NCBI GenBank assembly: GCA_045531285.1
Contig: JAZSDT010000036.1
Coordinates: 1-41,523, forward strand
Direction of reading: 5' to 3'
DNA length: 41,523 nucleotides
Source: RGIG6353 sp045531285
Lineage (GTDB): Bacteria > Bacillota > Clostridia > Oscillospirales > SIG627
The notes below the pieces were generated by a model. That model was not told the DNA's origin, did not search any database, and saw only the letters and a list, made by a program, of their open reading frames with translations. The position numbers and the translations under genes were made by a program. This document shows positions 7,962 to 16,279 of the stretch, in pieces (position 1 is the stretch's first letter; the number at the start of each line of letters is the position of its first letter).

Positions 7962-9179
7962 ATGGAAAAGATTAAAATGACCACCCCTCTGGTTGAGATG
8001 GATGGCGACGAAATGACAAGAATACTTTGGAAAATGATAAAGGATGAGCTTCTGCTCCCCTTCGTTGACCTTAAAACAGAATACTACGACCTTGGACTTC
8101 CCGAAAGAGAAAAGACAAGCGACAAGGTAACCTTTGACTCCGCCTACGCTACACAGAAGTATGGCGTTGCCGTAAAGTGCGCTACCATTACCCCCAACAA
8201 GCAGAGAGTTGAGGAATACAATCTGAGTGAAATGTGGAAGAGTCCCAACGGAACGATCCGTGCAATTCTTGACGGTACGGTTTTCCGTGCACCAATAATC
8301 ATTGATTCCATCAAGCCTGTTGTAAAGAACTGGAAGAAGCCCATTACAATTGCCCGTCACGCATACGGCGACGTGTACAAGGCAACCGAGTTCAGAGTTG
8401 AGAGTGAGGGCAAGGCAGAGCTTGTATTTACCGACAAGAACGGCAATGAGACAAGAGAAACCATTTACGATTTCGAATGCCCGGGCGTGCTTCAGGGACA
8501 GTATAACAAGGACACCTCCATTGAGTCCTTTGCTCATTCCTGCTTTAAGTATGCCATTGACACCAAGCAGGACCTTTGGTTCTCCACAAAGGACACTATT
8601 TCAAAGAAATATGACCAGACCTTCAAGCTTATTTTCCAGGATATCTACGAAAAGAACTACAAGGAAAAATTTGAACAGCTTGGTATCGAATATTTCTATA
8701 CTCTTATCGACGATGCCGTTGCCCGTGTTATCAGAAGCGAGGGCGGCTATATCTGGGCTTGTAAGAACTATGACGGTGACGTTATGAGCGATATGGTATC
8801 GACGGCATTCGGTTCGCTTGCAATGATGACCTCCGTTCTTGTGTCACCTGACGGAAAATATGAATACGAGGCGGCTCACGGTACGGTTACACGCCACTAT
8901 TACAAGTATCTCAAGGGTGAGGAGACCTCCACAAATCCCATGGCTACCATTTACGCTTGGTCGGGTGCGCTCCGCAAGAGAGGTGAGCTTGACGGACTGG
9001 GTGAGCTGGTTGACTTTGCCGATAAGCTTGAAGCTGCTTGTATCAAGACTCTTGACGACGGCATAATGACAAAGGACCTTGTGGGACTGGTAAGCGAGGG
9101 CTTTAAGGCAACTGCCGTTAACTCGGCAGACTTCATCAAGGCAATAAGACAAAGACTGGAAGCTTCATTGGCTCAATAA
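7962..9179 (+). CDS. icd: NADP-dependent isocitrate dehydrogenase (type II, eukaryote-like)
   Basis: Oxidatively decarboxylates isocitrate to 2-oxoglutarate with production of NADPH. The 405-residue protein matches the homodimeric subfamily shared with eukaryotic cytosolic and mitochondrial enzymes rather than E. coli Icd. Evidence includes the start (PLVEMDGDEMTRI), the substrate-binding SPNGTIR (94-100), the catalytic tyrosine in GDVYKA (Y139) and YEAAHGTVTRHYY in the coenzyme region. AAAGGA lies 7 bp before the ATG. It is the last gene of the operon and is followed by an intrinsic terminator. Confidence 0.96.
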   Translation: MEKIKMTTPLVEMDGDEMTRILWKMIKDELLLPFVDLKTEYYDLGLPEREKTSDKVTFDSAYATQKYGVAVKCATITPNKQRVEEYNLSEMWKSPNGTIRAILDGTVFRAPIIIDSIKPVVKNWKKPITIARHAYGDVYKATEFRVESEGKAELVFTDKNGNETRETIYDFECPGVLQGQYNKDTSIESFAHSCFKYAIDTKQDLWFSTKDTISKKYDQTFKLIFQDIYEKNYKEKFEQLGIEYFYTLIDDAVARVIRSEGGYIWACKNYDGDVMSDMVSTAFGSLAMMTSVLVSPDGKYEYEAAHGTVTRHYYKYLKGEETSTNPMATIYAWSGALRKRGELDGLGELVDFADKLEAACIKTLDDGIMTKDLVGLVSEGFKATAVNSADFIKAIRQRLEASLAQ

Positions 9180-9187
9180 TTTATATG

Positions 9188-9218
9188 CAGGGACTGTAAT
9201 TACAGCCCCTGTTTTCTT
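9188..9218 (+). terminator. Intrinsic terminator of the TCA operon
   Basis: Stem CAGGG-A-CTGTAA / TTACAG-C-CCCTG (9188-9211, one internal A/C mismatch) followed by TTTTCTT, starting 8 bp after the icd stop codon. Confidence 0.85.
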
Positions 9219-9225
9219 GTAATAT

Positions 9226-9876
9226 CGCCGTTTTTTGCGAGAGAATGCTTTTTAGCAAAAAGCACTCCCTCGCGCTCCTTCGAAAAGCATTTTTAGGTTT
9301 TATTAAGAATTTAACCTCGTCGTTTTTTTGCGAGAGAATGCTTTTTAGCAAAAAGCACTCCCTCGCGCTCCTTCGAAAAGCATTTTTAGGTCTTATTAAG
9401 AATTTAACCTAGCCGTTTTTTGCGAGAGCATGCTTTTTAGCAAAAAGCACTCCCTCGCGCTCCTTCGAAAAGCAATTTTAAGGTTTTATTAAGAACTTAA
9501 CCTCGCCGTTTTTTTGCGAGAGAATGCTTTTTAGCAAAAAGCACTCCCTCGCGCTCCTTCGAAAAGCAATTTTAAGGTTTTATTAAGAATTTAACCTCGT
9601 CGCATTGCTTTGTTTGGATATTGTCGGCATAGGGATAGGCGAGCATTGCCAGTGGAGGCTCTCCACTTTTTTGCCTTTTAGATAAAGCCTTATATCAACC
9701 TTGCCGTTTTGCTTTGTTTGGATATTGTCGGCATAGGGATAGGCGAGCATTGCCAGTGGTGGCTCACCACCTTTTATATACTGGGAAATTGCTTTAAACC
9801 AACCTCGCCGTTGCAGTTTGCTTGGATATAGTCAGCGTAATGATAGGCGAGCATTGCCCGTGGTGGCTCACCACCC
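9226..9876 (+). repeat. Mosaic repeat array, plus orientation (four A units, three B units)
   Basis: A gene-free stretch with seven tandem units. Unit starts (CCG of the boundary CCTCGCCGTT) are near 9228, 9320, 9413, 9506, 9600, 9704 and 9808, giving A units of 92-94 bp and B units of 104 bp. A units carry the TGCTTTTT-AGC-AAAAAGCA hairpin. B units carry GATAGGCGAGCATTGCC plus a GCT-loop hairpin: AGTGGAG/CTCCACT (9651-9667), GTGGTG/CACCAC (9756-9770) and GTGGTG/CACCAC (9860-9874). The stems differ but remain paired. The array lies between the icd terminator and the promoter of the carbohydrate cluster, and is mirrored by the array at 15099-15492. Confidence 0.92.
9801..9858 (+). repeat. 58-bp perfect inverted repeat, left copy
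   Basis: Runs from AACCTCGCCGTTGCAG to GGCGAGCATTGCC and is identical to the reverse complement of 15223-15280. A second perfect pair is 9499-9558 (60 bp) with 15315-15374. Together they bracket the three-gene cluster in inverted orientation. Confidence 0.93.
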
Positions 9877-9913
9877 TAGGAAAAATAACCGAATAAAACA
9901 ATGTGTTTTTTCC

Positions 9914-9942
9914 TTGATGTTTTTCCCAATTTGTGATATATT
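9914..9942 (+). promoter_or_regulatory. Promoter of the carbohydrate-type cluster
   Basis: TTGATG (9914-9919) and TATATT (9937-9942) with a 17-bp spacer, 30 bp before the start codon. It lies just inside the repeat array, so if the block inverted, the promoter would move with its genes. Confidence 0.75.
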
Positions 9943-9972
9943 GAAAACAGAAAAAAGAAAGGACCAAAGATT

Positions 9973-12000
9973 ATGAAGATACCGCATCCATTTTTACCTG
10001 TACGTATAACAACAAACGAGCTGTGTCACCGTGTTGACGTTGTTGACAGAAGCTATCGTTTCGGAGCAGACGGCATTATAGAATCGGTTATATCTCAGGG
10101 GCACGAGCTTTTAGCGGCACCTATGCGCATAATATGTGAAGAGTGCGGAGCGCCTTCCGTATGGGACAAGAATTACACTGACAACGAAAGCGAAAGCTTT
10201 ATACAGCGCAGAAGCGACGAGGAAGCAGTTATCTGCGGAGCGATGCAGAGCGAAAGATTCATAATCGACCTTTACAACAACGTAGATTATGACGGAAATA
10301 TAGATATTGAGCTCAAGCTGATGACAAGGGGCAGAACGGTTGCTCAGGAATTTGGAACGGCTGCCATAAAGCCCCTGGAATTTAAATTGGACAAGCTGTG
10401 GCTGGAAATTCCGTTGAAGACCGAAGCTGTGCAGTTCTATCACCAATACCCCTCCGACTGCATATATCTTGACAGCGGCGATATTATTCCAAACAGCCCA
10501 ACGGTCAGCGGAGGAAGGCTTCCAAAGGAGTCCTTCGCCATCCCCTTCAAGCCTCTGCTTTGGCTTGGTGATGACGAAAGAGGTCTTGGATGGTATGCAG
10601 AAAACTGCAAGAACTGGCAGCCTGAGGACGATAATAAGGCAATTCAGCTCATCCAAGGCGAAGAATTTCACCTACTGCGTATAAGACTGCTGGATTCTCA
10701 CCCTGCACAGTGGTCAAATCCCTACAGCGACGGCGTCTTCGGATATCCTCCCATAACCTTCCGATTCGGATTCCACGCTACACCTGTAAAGCCCTTCCCT
10801 AAGCAGCCCTATATACATAAGGCGCTTCACCTTGACTGCGGAATAAAGATAAAGGGTAACTATATGGATTTTCTGTCCGAAGAAAACCGTTTCGACAGAC
10901 TTGTGGAAAAGGGTGTGGACACACTCATTCTTCACGAAAAATGGAACAAGTCTCAAAACTGGTTTGAGCTTTCGGAGTACACTGAGAAGCAAATCAGATT
11001 TATAGTTGACGAATGTCACAAGAGAGGCATAAAGGTACTGACTTACTTCGGTTATGAGCTGTCCACAATGTCACCTGCCTGGTCTGAGCTGGAAAACCGT
11101 GTGCTTATCCAGAACCCCGATATGAGCCGCAGAGGCGGTTGGTGGCGTGTCCCCTTCCAGCGTGATTATTGGCTGTGCTATAATACGGAATACGCCGATA
11201 TTTTCATTAAGGGCGTAACCGACGTAATGGACAGATGCAACACCGACGGTATTTACCTTGACGGCACTGCAATGCCCGTGCTCTGTGCCGACGTGTCCCA
11301 CGGCTGTGGCTGGTACGACAGAAACGGACAGCTTCAGGGCTCCTATCAGATACACGCAATGAGACGTCTGTTCAAGAAGCTGAGACAGGAAATGAGTGCT
11401 CGCAGTGCGGTTATAAACGTTCACCTGTTCTCCTGTGTGAATTTCACCGCTCTCCCCTACGTTGACCAGACCTGGTACGGTGAAAACCTTCAGTTCAGCC
11501 TCATCAAAGGCTCTACCGACGATATGGCGCTAGACTATTTCCGCGCAGAATACAGCGGTCGAAATATGGGCGTGCCCGCAGAATTCATAGCCTACGAAAA
11601 CAGACCCCTTTGGACCTTTGAAAATGCCATTGCCTGCTCCATATTGCACGGAATTCTGCCGCGTCCCAACGATATCCAACACCCACTTGACCTGATGAGC
11701 GATATATGGAAGGTCATTGACGCATTCCCCGTAGAAAAATCACAATGGCTTCCCTACTGGAAAAATCACGTGCAGACAAGCAATGACAAGGTGAAAATAA
11801 GCTACTACAAATACACCGCGCTCTCGGGCAAGGTTCAGCTTCTGGCATTTGCCGTGAACGTCTCGGGTAAGCCCGTATCCAACGTAGCCTTTGATTTAAA
11901 GGAAGAGGTGGGCTCCGCCTTTGACGCCATCAGCCACGAAATGCTTGACGGTAAGCTTGACCTCAACGCATACGGCTACAAAATACTTTACGCAGAATAG
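9973..12000 (+). CDS. Putative glycoside hydrolase (DUF6067-like)
   Basis: A 675-residue protein without a signal peptide or membrane segment. An N-terminal beta-rich half is followed by a probable (beta/alpha)8 barrel from about residue 290. The segment WLGDDERGLGWYAEN (197-211) matches a signature I associate with DUF6067-type proteins, which are related to GH123-like glycosidases. DGIYLDGTA (425-433) at a barrel strand end is the best active-site candidate, and YVDQTWYGEN (496-505) may line the pocket. Substrate cannot be predicted. GAAAGGA precedes the ATG. It is the first gene of a three-gene cluster with no transporter, so it probably acts on an intracellular glycan or imported oligosaccharide; family assignment is from memory of motifs only. 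Confidence 0.65.
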   Translation: MKIPHPFLPVRITTNELCHRVDVVDRSYRFGADGIIESVISQGHELLAAPMRIICEECGAPSVWDKNYTDNESESFIQRRSDEEAVICGAMQSERFIIDLYNNVDYDGNIDIELKLMTRGRTVAQEFGTAAIKPLEFKLDKLWLEIPLKTEAVQFYHQYPSDCIYLDSGDIIPNSPTVSGGRLPKESFAIPFKPLLWLGDDERGLGWYAENCKNWQPEDDNKAIQLIQGEEFHLLRIRLLDSHPAQWSNPYSDGVFGYPPITFRFGFHATPVKPFPKQPYIHKALHLDCGIKIKGNYMDFLSEENRFDRLVEKGVDTLILHEKWNKSQNWFELSEYTEKQIRFIVDECHKRGIKVLTYFGYELSTMSPAWSELENRVLIQNPDMSRRGGWWRVPFQRDYWLCYNTEYADIFIKGVTDVMDRCNTDGIYLDGTAMPVLCADVSHGCGWYDRNGQLQGSYQIHAMRRLFKKLRQEMSARSAVINVHLFSCVNFTALPYVDQTWYGENLQFSLIKGSTDDMALDYFRAEYSGRNMGVPAEFIAYENRPLWTFENAIACSILHGILPRPNDIQHPLDLMSDIWKVIDAFPVEKSQWLPYWKNHVQTSNDKVKISYYKYTALSGKVQLLAFAVNVSGKPVSNVAFDLKEEVGSAFDAISHEMLDGKLDLNAYGYKILYAE

Positions 12001-12009
12001 GAATCCAAG

Positions 12010-13122
12010 ATGAGTGCAACACCTCTTTTTGTACTTATGCAACCAAAAATAAGTAACTCTTATTGGGTTGCCAATATACTTTCGGGAATAGACCGTGCAC
12101 TGTTAAAGTATCACGACAGGCTTTGCATACTGGATGCAGCAGGAACAAACGGTCTGTCAGACCCTATCTACAACCTGTACAAGCAGCCTGTTTTACTTAT
12201 CGGAAGTGACGTGGGCTGGATAGACCGCAGTATAAATATGCTGTTATCCTACGAGGCGATACCCATACTAGTCAACGGAAGTATGCTCCCGATTCACAAA
12301 TTCGTTTGCAGCGGTGTGGTATTTGAGCTTGAAGAAGCTCTGAATTACTGCAAGGAATACCTGAGAGGGTACTCGCGTGAAAGGATTGCTTTTCTTGGAG
12401 CTCACAGCCATTCGGCATCGGATATTGCAAAAAGCCTTGCCTTCGGGGACAGCGAAAACACTTATTCTGCTACCTCCACAATCGAAAGCTGTGTAGATTC
12501 CTTTTTGGAGGCTATGCCCTCAAAGAAATACAACGGTATAATATGTGCCAACGATACGGTTGCCATATATCTCATAAACAAAATGAAAGCTTTGGGATAT
12601 GACCTCCCACGCGATTGCTACGTAATCGGTATGGGTGATTCCTGCCTGGGTGCTAATCACACAATCTCCGTCACCTCCGTAACCTTCGACTATACGCAGA
12701 TGGGAGAGCAGGCTGTGAATCTATACCACACTGTAGCAAAAGCTCCTTCACCATGTCATCATACTGTCTCTTTGCCCTGTTGCCTTATTGTAAGAGAGTC
12801 AACGGGAGGAGGAGAAGCCGCAACAGGCATCCCGATTCGCCGACAAGTGCCGTTTGAGGTTTGCCAAGAAGAGCCCGACAACTATTTTATGGGTGAGTAT
12901 ACTCAAAAAATACTTGAGCTTGAAGCTATTTTACAGAAATGTGACCAAGCCGACAAGCAGATAATATTCGGCATGATGAGGGGCGAGGGCAACGAACGGA
13001 TAGCCGAACGGGTCTACCTTACCCCGAGAGCTGTAAGATACAGAATAAATAATCTTTTCAAAAGACAAATTACTATGACACAGGATGAGTTTTTTGCGGC
13101 TTTGGCAAATATCTTGATGTAG
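12010..13122 (+). CDS. Transcriptional regulator: LacI-like ligand-binding domain with C-terminal HTH
   Basis: A 370-residue protein. The N-terminal 260 residues resemble a LacI/periplasmic-binding sensor domain, with GIICANDTVAIYLINKMKAL (175-194) and DCYVIGMGDS (202-211) as typical core strands. There is no N-terminal LacI headpiece; the protein begins directly at the first strand. At the C-terminus, FGMMRGEGNERIAERVYLTP followed by RAVRYRINNLF (320-350) looks like a LuxR/NarL-type or sigma-region-4-like helix-turn-helix. The order sensor then HTH is the reverse of LacI. It likely controls the flanking carbohydrate genes in response to a sugar. The start lies 9 bp after the previous stop. 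The HTH subfamily is uncertain. Confidence 0.75.
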   Translation: MSATPLFVLMQPKISNSYWVANILSGIDRALLKYHDRLCILDAAGTNGLSDPIYNLYKQPVLLIGSDVGWIDRSINMLLSYEAIPILVNGSMLPIHKFVCSGVVFELEEALNYCKEYLRGYSRERIAFLGAHSHSASDIAKSLAFGDSENTYSATSTIESCVDSFLEAMPSKKYNGIICANDTVAIYLINKMKALGYDLPRDCYVIGMGDSCLGANHTISVTSVTFDYTQMGEQAVNLYHTVAKAPSPCHHTVSLPCCLIVRESTGGGEAATGIPIRRQVPFEVCQEEPDNYFMGEYTQKILELEAILQKCDQADKQIIFGMMRGEGNERIAERVYLTPRAVRYRINNLFKRQITMTQDEFFAALANILM

Positions 13123-13133
13123 AAAGGAAAAAA

Positions 13134-15098
13134 ATGGTAACTCTGACAACCTATAAGATACCTGCGGCATCTATCGGAAAAAGCACACCTCTTCCCGATA
13201 TTATGAACAATATGTACATACATGCAGGCTTTGAAATAACCGAAAAAATAACCGAGGAAGAGCAGACGCATCTTGGCAAGGGAATGATAGACACCATGCT
13301 CCCCTATCAGATGCAGGACGAGTACGACAGAAACCTTAAGGATACCGAGCTGACTGCGGCTGTGGTAGAAAACAAATACCTTAAGGCGACCTTCCTTCCT
13401 CAATACGGAGGCAGGCTTTGGTCCTTATACGATAAAGAAAACTGCCGTGAGCTACTGTACAAAAACTCGGTATTTCAGCCGGGTAATCTCGGACTGAGAA
13501 ACGCATGGTTCAGCGGAGGAATCGAGTTCAACGTAGGTATAAAGGGACACAATCCCCTCACCTGCTCACCCGTATTTTGTGAAAAAGCCCAAACTCCCCA
13601 CGGTGACGTGCTCAACCTGTATGAATTTGAGCGCATAAGAGGTGTGGTTTACACTGTGAGTACCTGGTTGCCCGAGGATTCAAAGGTTCTGTACATAAAG
13701 TGTAGAATAGAAAACCTTGAGGACAGGGAAAAATATATGTACTGGTGGTCAAACATTGCAGTTCCCGAAACGCCTCGCACAAGAGTTATCGTTCCCACCG
13801 ACACGTCGTTTTTATGCTTCTACAACGAAAACAGATATCTGCTTGACAAGGTAAGCCTTCCTTATTCTCTTGACACCGACGTAAGCTATCCCATCAATCT
13901 TGCCCAATCCAACGATTTCTTTTACAAGATACCGCCAAACGAAGCAAAGTGGATAGCATCCACGGAGGATGACGGATACGGTCTGCTGCAATGCTCTACA
14001 GACCGACTCATTGGAAGAAAGACGTTCCTTTGGGGCAAGGGACAGGGCGGACGCACCTGGAACAGATGGCTATCCGACAGGGACGATGCCTATATTGAGC
14101 TTCAAGCAGGTCTTGCACACACACAGCTGGAGCACATACCGATGCCTCCCAAGACAGAATGGTCCTGGGTGGAAGCTTACACTGCTCTCAAGGGCGATGC
14201 CCAAAAGCTTCATTCTGATGATTGGGATGTTGCCGTAAACGAGGTAAGACGTATAATAGACGAAAAGATAGGCGATCCGCATAAGCTTTATTTCCCCGAA
14301 GAAAGCTCCGTAACTAGCAGAAGCATTCTCTTTGAAGGAAGTGGCTGGGGTGCAGTGGAAGAGCGCATCAGAGGTGAAAAAATAAGCCTTTATCACACCT
14401 TCCCAAAACACAGTGACGACAGTGAAACAAAGGAGTGGCACGACCTTATTACCGCAGGCTGTTTTCCGTCTCCGTCGGTTGATACGCCTCCTGCAAGCTT
14501 TGTTTGCGGAAGAAAATGGCTTGACAGACTTTGTGACGTCAAGGAGTCAAATTGGTACTGTGAGCTTCAAAAGGGCACTGTTTTATACGCCTTGAAGGAA
14601 TATGACAAGGCAAAGGAATGCTGGAATAAATCACTTGAGTATTCCGAAAACGGCTGGGCGCATCGCAATCTTGCAATGCTGTACAGAAGTATATACAAAA
14701 TGCACGACAAGGCGGTGCATCACATTCTGAAAGCAGTAGAGCTTTTATCGTTAAGAGGAATTTATATCGACTGTGCAACCATACTGGTCGAAAACAAGGA
14801 AGCTCTTAAATGGCTGGAGGTGTTTGACACCATGTCCGAAGAGTTGAGGCGTGACGGCAGATTAAGGCTGTATAAGACCTCGGCACTTCTCCAGCTTGAC
14901 CGTCTTGAAGAGGCGGCAAAAATACTCACACCCGACTTTTCAATGGATGATATCAAGGAGGGTGAGCTGTCAATCTCGGGTATTTGGTTTGAATTGTACA
15001 GAAGACTTTATAAAAAGGAAACCGGCGTAGACGATGCCAAAAAGGCAGATGAAAAATATCCTCTGCCTCCCGGTTTGGATTTCAGAATGCACAAATAA
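13134..15098 (+). CDS. DUF5107 protein with C-terminal TPR-like region
   Basis: A 654-residue protein. Residues about 75-370 match the DUF5107 domain, which probably has a galactose-mutarotase-like fold: ATFLPQYGGRLWSLYD (85-100), NSVFQPGNLGLRNAWFSGG (111-129) and the GHNPLTCSPVF segment (138-148). The C-terminal third contains helix pairs resembling tetratricopeptide repeats (ALKEYDKAKECWNKSLEYSE and following). No signal peptide is visible. Such proteins often occur with glycosidases and are suspected to bind or hydrolyse carbohydrates, but no activity can be assigned here. GAAAGGA precedes the ATG. The stop codon lies one base from a repeat hairpin. Confidence 0.8.
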   Translation: MVTLTTYKIPAASIGKSTPLPDIMNNMYIHAGFEITEKITEEEQTHLGKGMIDTMLPYQMQDEYDRNLKDTELTAAVVENKYLKATFLPQYGGRLWSLYDKENCRELLYKNSVFQPGNLGLRNAWFSGGIEFNVGIKGHNPLTCSPVFCEKAQTPHGDVLNLYEFERIRGVVYTVSTWLPEDSKVLYIKCRIENLEDREKYMYWWSNIAVPETPRTRVIVPTDTSFLCFYNENRYLLDKVSLPYSLDTDVSYPINLAQSNDFFYKIPPNEAKWIASTEDDGYGLLQCSTDRLIGRKTFLWGKGQGGRTWNRWLSDRDDAYIELQAGLAHTQLEHIPMPPKTEWSWVEAYTALKGDAQKLHSDDWDVAVNEVRRIIDEKIGDPHKLYFPEESSVTSRSILFEGSGWGAVEERIRGEKISLYHTFPKHSDDSETKEWHDLITAGCFPSPSVDTPPASFVCGRKWLDRLCDVKESNWYCELQKGTVLYALKEYDKAKECWNKSLEYSENGWAHRNLAMLYRSIYKMHDKAVHHILKAVELLSLRGIYIDCATILVENKEALKWLEVFDTMSEELRRDGRLRLYKTSALLQLDRLEEAAKILTPDFSMDDIKEGELSISGIWFELYRRLYKKETGVDDAKKADEKYPLPPGLDFRMHK

Positions 15099-15492
15099 AG
15101 CGGCTAGCAGCCGTTGGCAATGCTCGCCTATCGTAGCCTTTGAATATATCCCTACAAAATAAAACGGCGAGGTTGATTTAAGGCAATTTCCTAATACACA
15201 AATAAAACGGAGAGCCTCCGCCGGCAATGCTCGCCTATCATTACGCTGACTATATCCAAGCAAACTGCAACGGCGAGGTTAAATTCTTAATAAAACCTTT
15301 AAATTGCTTTTCGTAGGAGCGCGAGGGAGTGCTTTTTGCTAAAAAGCATTCTCTCGCAAAAAAACGGCGAGGTTAAATTCTTAATAAAACCTAAAAATGC
15401 TTTTCGTAGGAGCGCGAGGGAGTGCTTTTTGCTAAAAAGCATTCTCTCGCAAAAAAACGGCGAGGTTGATTTAAGGCAATTTCCCGACATAC
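15099..15492 (-). repeat. Mosaic repeat array, minus orientation (two B units, two A units, B fragment)
   Basis: A gene-free stretch that mirrors the 9226-9876 array. Directly after the DUF5107 stop codon come hairpin CGGCT-AGC-AGCCG (15101-15113) and GGCAATGCTCGCCTATC. A second B unit has hairpin CGGAG-AGC-CTCCG (15208-15220). Two A units follow (hairpins near 15331-15350 and 15422-15442), then a B-unit tail ending near 15492. The order outward from the gene cluster (B, B, A, A) is the same as on the left side. Short ORFs across it are only repeat translations. Confidence 0.92.
15223..15280 (-). repeat. 58-bp perfect inverted repeat, right copy
   Basis: Exact reverse complement of 9801-9858. 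The adjacent 60-bp pair (15315-15374 with 9499-9558) is also exact. The distance between the inner 58-bp copies is about 5.4 kb. Confidence 0.93.
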
Positions 15493-15505
15493 TTTTAAAC
15501 GTAGC

Positions 15506-15536
15506 AGGGCTGTAATTTTTTACAGCCCTTTTATTT
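15506..15536 (+). terminator. Intrinsic terminator, probably of the carbohydrate cluster
   Basis: AGGGCTGTAA (15506-15515) / TTACAGCCCT (15520-15529) with a T loop, followed by TTTATTT. It is about 400 bp after the DUF5107 stop codon, which suggests that the repeat array lies between the gene and its original terminator. Confidence 0.85.
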
Positions 15537-15561
15537 GCCGCAAAAAATTATGCAAATGCTA

Positions 15562-15590
15562 TTGACTAAAGTGTACCTTTGTGGTATAGT
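15562..15590 (+). promoter_or_regulatory. Promoter of ccdA-tlpA
   Basis: TTGACT (15562-15567) and TATAGT (15585-15590) with a 17-bp spacer, 20 bp before the ccdA start codon. Confidence 0.8.
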
Positions 15591-15610
15591 TTAATAAAGG
15601 AGATTTTAGT

Positions 15611-16270
15611 ATGCAATATTTTATCACTTTTCTTGAAGGAATTATTACTTTTATTTCGCCCTGTCTTTTACCCATGCTACCGATATACGTTTCATATTTT
15701 TCGGCAGGCGGTGAAAAGTCAACGAAGAAGACAGTACTCAACGCACTGGGTTTTGTTTTGGGATTTACAGTGCTGTTTGTGTCAATGGGTGCTCTGGCAG
15801 GTACCCTTGGAGGCTTGGTCACACGCTACCAAAGAGTATTAAATATTATCTGCGGAGCTGTGGTGGTTTTCTTTGGACTGAATTTTATGGGTGTTTTCAA
15901 ATTCAATTTAGCCGGAAAGGCAGGTAAAGCAAACACCGAAAATCTGGGATTTTTCTCATCGTTTTTATTCGGGCTTGTGTTCTCTGTCAGCTGGACACCC
16001 TGTGTAAGTGCATTTTTAGGCTCGGCTCTCATGCTCGCATCTCAAAGAGGTCATACACTTGAGGGCATATATCTGCTTTTTGTATATTCATTGGGACTTG
16101 GTATCCCCTTTGTATTCAGTGCTTTTTTGATTGACAAGCTGAAAGGCGCGTTCAACGCAGTAAAGCGTCATTACAAGGTTATCAACACTGTGTGCGGAGT
16201 TTTTCTTATCATAATAGGAATACTAATGGCAACAGGACTGCTTGGCAGATTTCTTACTTTATTAAGCTAG
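15611..16270 (+). CDS. ccdA: CcdA-type thiol-disulfide transmembrane transporter
   Basis: Moves reducing equivalents from cytoplasmic thioredoxin across the membrane to extracytoplasmic thiol proteins. The 219 residues have about six hydrophobic segments, the minimal CcdA size. The two conserved redox cysteines are present, C18 in SPCLLPMLP of TM1 and C131 in SWTPCVSAF of TM4. It has no fused DsbD-like periplasmic domains. ATG at 15611 has AAAGGAG upstream. It is followed 9 bp later by a membrane-anchored thioredoxin, the expected partner. Cytochrome c genes are not nearby, so general extracytoplasmic thiol reduction is as likely as cytochrome maturation. Confidence 0.93.
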   Translation: MQYFITFLEGIITFISPCLLPMLPIYVSYFSAGGEKSTKKTVLNALGFVLGFTVLFVSMGALAGTLGGLVTRYQRVLNIICGAVVVFFGLNFMGVFKFNLAGKAGKANTENLGFFSSFLFGLVFSVSWTPCVSAFLGSALMLASQRGHTLEGIYLLFVYSLGLGIPFVFSAFLIDKLKGAFNAVKRHYKVINTVCGVFLIIIGILMATGLLGRFLTLLS

Positions 16271-16279
16271 GAGAAAATT

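Noticed and set aside
9226..9876. Possible CRISPR array
   Set aside because: Units of 92-104 bp are repeated over their whole length with no short constant repeats and unique spacers, and no cas genes are present.
9973..15098. Classifying the bracketed cluster as a transposon
   Set aside because: No transposase, no recognisable terminal target duplication, and the same repeats occur next to unrelated genes; inverted repeats alone are not enough.
15299..15490. Small minus-strand ORF (63 codons) across the repeat array
   Set aside because: It contains the same peptide segment twice because it is translated from two A-type repeat units; no ribosome site and no family. Similar short ORFs at 215-427 and 14970-15263 are also repeat or shadow translations.
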